Below, piece after piece: positions 56,213 to 64,000 of a stretch of DNA of 64,000 bases (position 1 is the first letter of the stretch; each line of letters begins with the position of its first letter). The notes under the pieces are model-generated. The model worked only from the letters and a program-made list of their open reading frames with translations. It searched no databases and was not told the DNA's origin. The translations under genes and the position numbers were made by a program. The stretch comes from Pinirhizobacter soli (GTDB taxonomy: Bacteria > Pseudomonadota > Gammaproteobacteria > Xanthomonadales > Rhodanobacteraceae), in the NCBI RefSeq assembly GCF_015905305.1, contig NZ_JADZLQ010000002.1:620001-684000 (forward strand). The letters run 5' to 3'.

Positions 56213-57715
56213 CTACTCCTTGAATGGCGCGCGGCCAAGTCGCGCGCTTATATACGTCTCAAGCCGCGCGGCACCGGCCGCGTCCACGTGCAGGCCGGTC
56301 TTGGTCCGGCGCCAAAGGATATCCTCGGCGTGCCGTGCCCATTCATGGCGCACCAGGTAATCGACCTCGGCGGCGTAGAGGTCGCCGCCGAAAAGCTCGC
56401 CGAGGTCCTCCAGCGACACGGCGGCGCCTAGGAAATCGCGGCAACGCGTGCCGTAGGTGCGCACCAGGCGATCGGCCATGGCGTCACTCAACCACGGGCG
56501 GTCGGCACGGACATCGACCAGCAGTTCCTCGATGTCGGCCTCGCCGCCACCGGGCAGGTGACGCCCGGTGGCCGTCCACGGCCCCACGGACGATCCCAGC
56601 AACGGGGCAAGCCGGTCGACAGCTTCCTCCGACAGCTTGCGAAAGGTGGTGATCTTGCCGCCGAAGACATTGAGCAAGGGCGGGCCTTCGGCATCGACCT
56701 CGAGAAGATAGTCGCGGGTGACTTCCGATGCGCTGCTGTTTTCATCGTCAAGCAGCGGACGCACGCCGCTATAGCTCCAGACCACGTCGGACGGCGTCAA
56801 CGCCTTGCGGAAATAACGGTTCGCCGCCTCGCACAGGTAGGAGGTTTCCTCAGCGTCGATGCGCGGCTGGGACGGATCGCCGTGGTATTCCACGTCGGTG
56901 GTGCCGATCAGGGTGAACTCTCGCTCATAGGGAATAGCGAACACGATGCGGCGGTCCGGCTGCTGGAAAATATACGCGTAGCGATGCTCGAATAGTTTCG
57001 GCACCACGATGTGGCTGCCCTTGACCAGGCGCAGCGCGTGGTCGTGGCGGACATCGGCCACCTCGCCCAGAAACGTTGCCGCCCAGGGCCCGGTGGCGTT
57101 GACCAGGCTGCGCGCATGGATGGTCCGGTGGCCTTCCGCCGATTCCAGCTCCACGCGCCACAATTCCCCTTCACGCACCGCCGCGACACAGCGTGTGTGG
57201 GTAAGGATCTCCGCTCCCCGGTAGGCCGCGTCCATGGCATTGAGCACCACCATGCGCGCGTCCTGCACCCAGGCGTCGGAATAGACGAAACCGGTATGGA
57301 ATTCATCGCGCAACGGCTGGCCGGCCACGTGCTTGGCGAAGCGGATGCGCCGCGAGCCTGGCAAGGTGCGGCGGCCACGACCCAGGTGGTCGTAGAGGAA
57401 CAGGCCCAGGCGGATCATCCAGGCCGGTCGCAGGTGTGGCTGGTGCGGCAGCACGAACCGCAGCGGCCAGATGATGTGGGGCGCGGCACGCAGCAGTACT
57501 TCGCGCTCGGCCAGCGCCTTGCCTACCAGCGCGAACTCGAACTGCTCCAGGTAGCGCAGCCCGCCGTGGATCAGCTTGGTGCTGGCGCTGGAGGTGTGTG
57601 CGGCCAGGTCGTCGCGCTCGCACAACAGCACGGACAACCCGCGGCCGACGGCGTCCCTGGCAATGCCCGCGCCATTGATGCCGCCGCCGACGACAACGAT
57701 GTCGAAGGGGTCCAT
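56213..57715 (-). CDS. glpD: Aerobic glycerol-3-phosphate dehydrogenase
   Basis: 500-residue FAD enzyme at the inner membrane that oxidises glycerol 3-phosphate to dihydroxyacetone phosphate and passes electrons to quinone. The FAD motif IVVVGGGINGAGIARDAVGRG is at the N-terminus. SASTKLIHGGLRYLEQFEFALV and the C-terminal DAO domain (GGGEADIEELL, YLVRHEWARHAEDILWRRTKTGL) are family signatures. The start is the ATG at 57715; the open frame to 57802 lacks similarity. First gene of the operon, divergent from the riboswitch-terC unit. Confidence 0.96.
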   Translation of the reverse strand: MDPFDIVVVGGGINGAGIARDAVGRGLSVLLCERDDLAAHTSSASTKLIHGGLRYLEQFEFALVGKALAEREVLLRAAPHIIWPLRFVLPHQPHLRPAWMIRLGLFLYDHLGRGRRTLPGSRRIRFAKHVAGQPLRDEFHTGFVYSDAWVQDARMVVLNAMDAAYRGAEILTHTRCVAAVREGELWRVELESAEGHRTIHARSLVNATGPWAATFLGEVADVRHDHALRLVKGSHIVVPKLFEHRYAYIFQQPDRRIVFAIPYEREFTLIGTTDVEYHGDPSQPRIDAEETSYLCEAANRYFRKALTPSDVVWSYSGVRPLLDDENSSASEVTRDYLLEVDAEGPPLLNVFGGKITTFRKLSEEAVDRLAPLLGSSVGPWTATGRHLPGGGEADIEELLVDVRADRPWLSDAMADRLVRTYGTRCRDFLGAAVSLEDLGELFGGDLYAAEVDYLVRHEWARHAEDILWRRTKTGLHVDAAGAARLETYISARLGRAPFKE

Positions 57716-57865
57716 CAGCAACGACTTGTCATGTGCATGCAACACGCTCCAGGCCCTTGAACGGACACCGCCATGATGCGTCCACCGGTGCACCCATGTC
57801 ATGCGGGAATTGCGCGTACATTGACTACCAGCGGCGCCTGGCCAAGAATGCGCCTGTTACTCAAC

Positions 57866-58009
57866 CCAAAGGGGAGTAGCCCAGGGAGGCTTTCGAAGCT
57901 CCTGCGTGGCGATACGTCATCACGAGCGGCCCATCCGCTCCGGGCGTCACGACGGCCTTGGCCGGGGGCGAGACTTTTGCGTTGCACGCGGCCGCACGGG
58001 GCCGCGTGC
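57866..58009 (+). ncRNA. yybP-ykoY (Mn2+) riboswitch upstream of terC
   Basis: Contains the conserved aptamer pieces CAAAGGGGAGTAGCCC (57867-57882), CGTCATCACGAGCGG, and the distal GGCGAGACTTTTGC (57967-57980), which pair to form the manganese-sensing junction. It is followed by a strong hairpin GCACGCGGCC/GGCCGCGTGC (57984-57993, 58000-58009), the likely expression platform, 15 bp before the Shine-Dalgarno. The downstream TerC exporter is the usual target. Confidence 0.85.
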
Positions 58010-58038
58010 CACGCAATGTCCCGTGCGCAAGGAGCCCC

Positions 58039-58716
58039 ATGGACATCCCCGTCACCGATTTTCTTTCCGGCCTCTTCGCCATCGTCCTGCTGGACCTGGT
58101 GCTGGCCGGCGACAACGCCATCGTGATCGCGCTGGCAGCGCGCAACCTACCCCCCCACCTGCAGAAGAAGGCTATCTTCTGGGGCACCTTCGGCGCCGTG
58201 GCCGTGCGTGTGGCGCTGACGGGCATCGTGGTCTACCTGCTGAAGCTGCCGGGCCTGATGCTCGCTGGCGGCCTCTTGTTGTTGCCGATCGCCTGGAAGC
58301 TCCTCAAGCACGACGAGCACGACCCGGACATCACGCCGGCCTCAGGCTTCTGGGCGGCATTGCGTACCATCGTGGTGGCCGACGCGTTGATGGGCATGGA
58401 CAACGTGCTGGCCATTGCCGGCGCGGCCAAGGGCCACATGCTGCTGGTGGTCCTGGGCTTGTTGATCAGCATACCGCTGGTGGTCTGGGGCTCCACCTTG
58501 ATCCTGAAGCTGATCAACCGCTTCCCCGCGGTGATCTACATCGGTGCCGCAGCCATCGCCTGGACAGCGGCGCGGATGATCACGCACGACCACCTGGTAT
58601 CGCCCTGGTTCGATGCCCGGCCATGGGCGCCCTGGACGCTGGACGCCCTGCTGGTACTGGCCGTCTGCGGAGGCGGCTGGTTGTGGCAACGGCGTAGCGT
58701 AGCGCGCACTGCCTGA
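58039..58716 (+). CDS. TerC family membrane protein, probable manganese exporter
   Basis: 225-residue inner-membrane protein with about seven TM helices, YjbE/TerC type. Metal-site motifs DLVLAGDNAIVIALAARNL (residues 16-34) and VADALMGMDNVLAIAGAA (about 113-130) carry the conserved Asp/Asn residues. TerC proteins such as Alx and MeeF/MeeY export Mn2+. AAGGAG precedes the ATG at 58039. The riboswitch upstream agrees: high Mn would raise export. Confidence 0.93.
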   Translation: MDIPVTDFLSGLFAIVLLDLVLAGDNAIVIALAARNLPPHLQKKAIFWGTFGAVAVRVALTGIVVYLLKLPGLMLAGGLLLLPIAWKLLKHDEHDPDITPASGFWAALRTIVVADALMGMDNVLAIAGAAKGHMLLVVLGLLISIPLVVWGSTLILKLINRFPAVIYIGAAAIAWTAARMITHDHLVSPWFDARPWAPWTLDALLVLAVCGGGWLWQRRSVARTA

Positions 58717-58733
58717 TTCCTTTCCGACAAGAA

Positions 58734-58760
58734 AACGGGCCGGATAGCTGGCCCGTTCTT
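58734..58760 (+). terminator. Terminator after terC
   Basis: AACGGGCC (58734-58741), 8-base loop, GGCCCGTT (58750-58757), then CTT; the left AAAA gives T's for the convergent gene on the minus strand. Confidence 0.7.
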
Positions 58761-58785
58761 GCGCGATACGTTGGCGTTTACGCGA

Positions 58786-59628
58786 TCAGAAGCGGAAGCG
58801 CACGTAAGCCGACGGACCGTTGAACTTCATGTCCAGGTCCAGGTCGTAGGCACGCTTTTCCTCGTTCAGCCGGATCTTCGTATAGGCGTATTCCGCGCCG
58901 AAGCCCACGTTCTTCCAGGGGAACCATTCCACGCCCAGGGCGGCGTCGTAGATATGACCGTTGAGGTTGCCGCCGTTCTTCCTCACGCCCGATGCATTGA
59001 TGTACATGCGCCATTGGTCGTTGAAGGCATGGCGCCAGCCCAGCTGGAGGTTGGGCGCCCAGGCATCGGCATCCGCGCCGGTGTGCGTGCTGGCCGTTGT
59101 CACGCCGTTGAGGGTCGCGGAGCCTGTGACACCGCCGCGTATCTTGTAATAAGCCGCACCCAGGCCCACGCCAAAAACATCATCGCCGCTGCCGAACCAC
59201 CAGCGGTAGGCAGCGCTGCCGAAATTGAAGCGCAGGTTGCCCTCCAGACGGGCCGAGGCGTCGTACTGGTGGCCCAGGTAGTTCACGCTGCTGCTAGTCG
59301 TGCGTGAATGATCGCGGTCGATGTTGTAGTAGTCGAAGGTGAAACCCTGGTGTTCACCGAAGACGAAGTCCAGGCGCGCACGGGGAGCGACTTTTCTTTT
59401 CTGGAAATCCAGGTCGTCTTCCAGGTTGAGGTTGCCGCGAGCTATTCCATCCTTGCTGTGTGCGCCGATATTGGTATCTGAGTTGGCGTAATAGCCGCCC
59501 AGCCAAATGCTTACGTTATCCAATGCACGCGATTGCTCCTGTGCATGCGCGCCGGTGGCATAGCCACCCAGCGACACCATGAGAATCCCGGAAATTGCCC
59601 TGCCCAAATAGTTTTTCGTGATACCCAT
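58786..59628 (-). CDS. Outer-membrane beta-barrel protein, unknown
   Basis: 280 residues. Signal peptide 1-29 with cleavage after AHA. The mature part is a small beta-barrel with alternating aromatic strands (SIWLGGYYANSDTNI, AYRWWFGSGDDVFGVGLGAAYYKIRGG, GVEWFPWKNVGFGAEYAYT) and ends in YVRFRF, the C-terminal Phe signature read by the BAM complex. The best guess is an OmpW/OMP_b-brl-like porin, 10-12 strands. GGAGACGAC before the ATG at 59628 fixes the start; the frame continues open to 60522 but that part is antisense to fadH and is not coding. Confidence 0.85.
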   Translation of the reverse strand: MGITKNYLGRAISGILMVSLGGYATGAHAQEQSRALDNVSIWLGGYYANSDTNIGAHSKDGIARGNLNLEDDLDFQKRKVAPRARLDFVFGEHQGFTFDYYNIDRDHSRTTSSSVNYLGHQYDASARLEGNLRFNFGSAAYRWWFGSGDDVFGVGLGAAYYKIRGGVTGSATLNGVTTASTHTGADADAWAPNLQLGWRHAFNDQWRMYINASGVRKNGGNLNGHIYDAALGVEWFPWKNVGFGAEYAYTKIRLNEEKRAYDLDLDMKFNGPSAYVRFRF

Positions 59629-59658
59629 GTCGTCTCCGTGTAAAGCGTTTAGTGATAA

Positions 59659-61863
<2,205 letters not shown>

Positions 61864-61876
61864 GCCTTACCGATTA

Positions 61877-63025
61877 TCAGGAACGCTTTTCGATCGGCGT
61901 GTAGCTTAAGTCTTCCGGCCCGATGTAGTTCGCACTGGGGCGGATGATCTTGCCGTCCTCGCGCTGCTCGATGATGTGCGCGCTCCAGCCCGAGGTACGC
62001 GAGATCACGAACAGCGGCGTAAACATCGCGGTGGGCACGCCCATCATGTGGTAGGCAGAAGCGGAGTACCAGTCGAGGTTGGGGAACATCTTCTTCTGGT
62101 CCCACATCAGCTTCTCGATGCGCTCGGAAACTTCGAACAGCTTCGGGTTGCCGCCATCGGTGCAGAGCTTGCGCGCGATCTCCTTGATGATCTCGTTGCG
62201 CGGATCGGACACCGTGTACACCGGGTGGCCGAAACCGATGATGATTTCCTTGCGCTCCACGCGGGCGCGGATGTCGGCTTCGGCTTCATCGCCATTGCGG
62301 TACCGCGCGATGATCTCCATCGCCACTTCGTTGGCGCCACCGTGCTTGGGGCCGCGCAGGGCGCCGATGCCACCGGTGATGGCCGAATACATGTCCGAAC
62401 CGGTACCGGCGATCACGCGCGAGGCGAAGGTGCTGGCGTTGAATTCGTGCTCGGCATACAGGATGAGCGATTTATCCAGTGCATGGGCATGCAGCTCGCT
62501 GGGCTTCTTGCCGTGCAGCACGTGCAGGAAATGGCCGGCGATGGAATCGTCGTCGGTCTCCACTTCCACGCGCTTGCCGTTGTGGCTGAAGTGGAACCAG
62601 TACAGCAGCATCGAACCGAAGCTCGCCATCAGGCGGTCGGCGATCGCGACGGCGCCGGTGCGATTGTGGTCGTCCTTCTCCGGCAGCACCGTGCCCAGCA
62701 CCGAGCAGCCGGTGCGCAGCACGTCCATCGGATGGGTTGCCGCCGGCAGCAGCTCAAGGGCGCTCTTCACTGGTGCGGGCAGGCCGCGCAGGCGGCGCAG
62801 GCGTGCCTTGTAGGCATTCAATTCCTGCCATGTGGGCAGCACGCCATGTACCAGCAGGTGCGCCACTTCCTCGAAGCAGCCCTTGGCGGCTAGGTCGTGG
62901 ATGTCGTAGCCGCGGTAGTGCAGGTCGTTGCCGCTGCGGCCGACCGTGCACAACGCCGTGTTGCCGGCGGCGACGCCGGATAGGGCCACCGATTTCTTGG
63001 GCTTGGGAAGGGTTTGTTCGCTCAT
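61877..63025 (-). CDS. prpC: 2-methylcitrate synthase
   Basis: 382-residue citrate-synthase-family enzyme that condenses propionyl-CoA with oxaloacetate. Seen: [43 protein letters not shown] (active-site His), [16 protein letters not shown] (second His) and [19 protein letters not shown] at the C-terminus. The short length and the N-terminal [13 protein letters not shown] match PrpC rather than the longer type I GltA. 30 bp after prpB on the same strand, hence one operon. Confidence 0.95.
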   Translation of the reverse strand: MSEQTLPKPKKSVALSGVAAGNTALCTVGRSGNDLHYRGYDIHDLAAKGCFEEVAHLLVHGVLPTWQELNAYKARLRRLRGLPAPVKSALELLPAATHPMDVLRTGCSVLGTVLPEKDDHNRTGAVAIADRLMASFGSMLLYWFHFSHNGKRVEVETDDDSIAGHFLHVLHGKKPSELHAHALDKSLILYAEHEFNASTFASRVIAGTGSDMYSAITGGIGALRGPKHGGANEVAMEIIARYRNGDEAEADIRARVERKEIIIGFGHPVYTVSDPRNEIIKEIARKLCTDGGNPKLFEVSERIEKLMWDQKKMFPNLDWYSASAYHMMGVPTAMFTPLFVISRTSGWSAHIIEQREDGKIIRPSANYIGPEDLSYTPIEKRS

Positions 63026-63055
63026 GCGCTTGGGTTCCTTCGAGGGGGCGTACGA

Positions 63056-63943
63056 TCAGGATTTGCGTGAGAACAGCTCGTCGAGACGGCGTTCGTAGTC
63101 GTGGTAGCCGATGCGGTCATAGAGTTCTTCGCGCGTCTGCATGGTGTCCACCACGTTGCGCTGGTGTCCGTCGCGGCGGATCGCCTGGTAGACGTTTTCG
63201 GCGGCCTTGTTCATGGCGCGGAAGGCGGAGAGCGGGTACAGCACGATGCCCACGCCAACACTGCGCAGTTCATCGACGCTGAAGAGCGGCGTGCTGCCGA
63301 ACTCGGTGATGTTGGCCAGTACCGGCACCTTGAGCACATCGGTGAACCGCTTGTACGTTGCCAGGTCGTAGGCGGCCTCGGCAAAGATGCCATCGGCGCC
63401 AGCCTCGACACAGGCGATCGCGCGCTCGATGGCGGCGTCCACGCCATCAACGGCGATCGCGTCGGTGCGGGCGATCAGGAAGAAGTCGGAATCGGTCTTC
63501 GCATCAGCCGCGGCCTTGACGCGATCGGCCATCTCGCCGGCACTGACGATCTCCTTGCCCGGGCGATGACCGCAGCGCTTGGCGCCTACCTGGTCCTCGA
63601 TATGGCAGGCCGCGGCACCGGCCTTGATCAGGCTGCGCACGGTACGGGCAATATTGAATGCGCTGGGGCCGAAGCCGGTGTCGATATCCACCATCAGCGG
63701 CAGGTCGCACACGTCGGTGATCCGCCGGACGTCGGTCAGGACGTCGTCAAGCGTGTTGATGCCCAGGTCCGGGAGGCCGAGCGAACCCGCTGCCACGCCA
63801 CCACCGGAAAGGTAGATGGCGCGGTATCCCGCGCGGTGCGCCAGCAGCGCATGGTTGGCGTTGATGGCGCCGATCACCTGCAAGGGCGATTCAGCGGCAA
63901 GAGCGTCGCGGAAGCGCGCGCCGGGAGAAGGAAGCTGTGCCAT
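63056..63943 (-). CDS. prpB: 2-methylisocitrate lyase
   Basis: 295-residue isocitrate-lyase-superfamily enzyme that splits 2-methylisocitrate into pyruvate and succinate. Signature KRCGH (in [14 protein letters not shown], about 121-125) with the catalytic Cys, VDIDTGFG for Mg binding, and [15 protein letters not shown] near the N-terminus. First gene of prpBC; the 57 bp left in the window upstream are too short to judge its promoter or the usual prpR. Confidence 0.96.
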   Translation of the reverse strand: MAQLPSPGARFRDALAAESPLQVIGAINANHALLAHRAGYRAIYLSGGGVAAGSLGLPDLGINTLDDVLTDVRRITDVCDLPLMVDIDTGFGPSAFNIARTVRSLIKAGAAACHIEDQVGAKRCGHRPGKEIVSAGEMADRVKAAADAKTDSDFFLIARTDAIAVDGVDAAIERAIACVEAGADGIFAEAAYDLATYKRFTDVLKVPVLANITEFGSTPLFSVDELRSVGVGIVLYPLSAFRAMNKAAENVYQAIRRDGHQRNVVDTMQTREELYDRIGYHDYERRLDELFSRKS

Positions 63944-64000
63944 GTCTGCTCCGGGAAAACGTCGATTTTAGCGCATTCGGCGTACCCACCTCGTGCTGCA

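Overview
The window is about 66% G+C, densely coded DNA from a gammaproteobacterial chromosome. The miaA-hfq-hflX-hflK-hflC-purA run, FabV as enoyl-ACP reductase, an S46 dipeptidyl-peptidase, a carbohydrate-type TonB-dependent receptor and several multidomain c-di-GMP proteins point to the order Xanthomonadales. I infer the Rhodanobacteraceae (Luteibacter/Dyella-like) from overall gene content; no rRNA or other formal marker is present to prove it. I see no tRNA, rRNA, IS element, prophage or CRISPR array.

Layout. 1-10 kb: a truncated TonB-dependent receptor with LacI-like operators, a ClC exchanger, an alpha/beta hydrolase divergent from an XRE/MmyB regulator, a cyclase-family hydrolase, a LysR/MFS divergent pair and three envelope proteins. 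10-20 kb: a TPR protein, a CPA2 antiporter, EAL-CBS-GGDEF, a Pit phosphate transporter, an LprI-domain protein and GAF-PAS-GGDEF. 20-30 kb: fabV, a GH78 alpha-L-rhamnosidase, an H-NS-like protein, 660 bp of large palindromic repeats, PhzF-like, TolC-like and MHYT-GGDEF-EAL proteins. 30-42 kb: a tandem glycine riboswitch with gcvP, an Asp/Glu racemase, purA, hflC-hflK-hflX-hfq-miaA and an S46 peptidase.

42-52 kb: tdh and kbl (threonine to glycine plus acetyl-CoA) separated by a 1210-residue DUF748/AsmA-like protein. Then come small disordered Pro/Ser/Arg-rich proteins around an RsuA/RluB-type pseudouridine synthase, and an OmpA-family gene whose 3' end is duplicated as a relic next to a palindrome. 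52-64 kb: prpD, the glycerol operon glpD-glpF-glpK, a yybP-ykoY (Mn) riboswitch with a TerC exporter, an outer-membrane barrel, fadH behind a PsrA-like operator, and prpC-prpB.

Metabolic theme. Glycine cleavage, threonine degradation, methylcitrate cycle (propionyl-CoA), glycerol uptake and oxidation and unsaturated fatty-acid oxidation sit close together. This suggests growth on amino acids, lipids and peptides. Three c-di-GMP proteins lie within 17 kb. The most novel-looking material is non-coding or low complexity: two homologous, oppositely oriented giant palindromes (24904-25138 and 25267-25518), the ompA relic/palindrome block (50821-51109), and the small disordered protein cluster (48706-50802).
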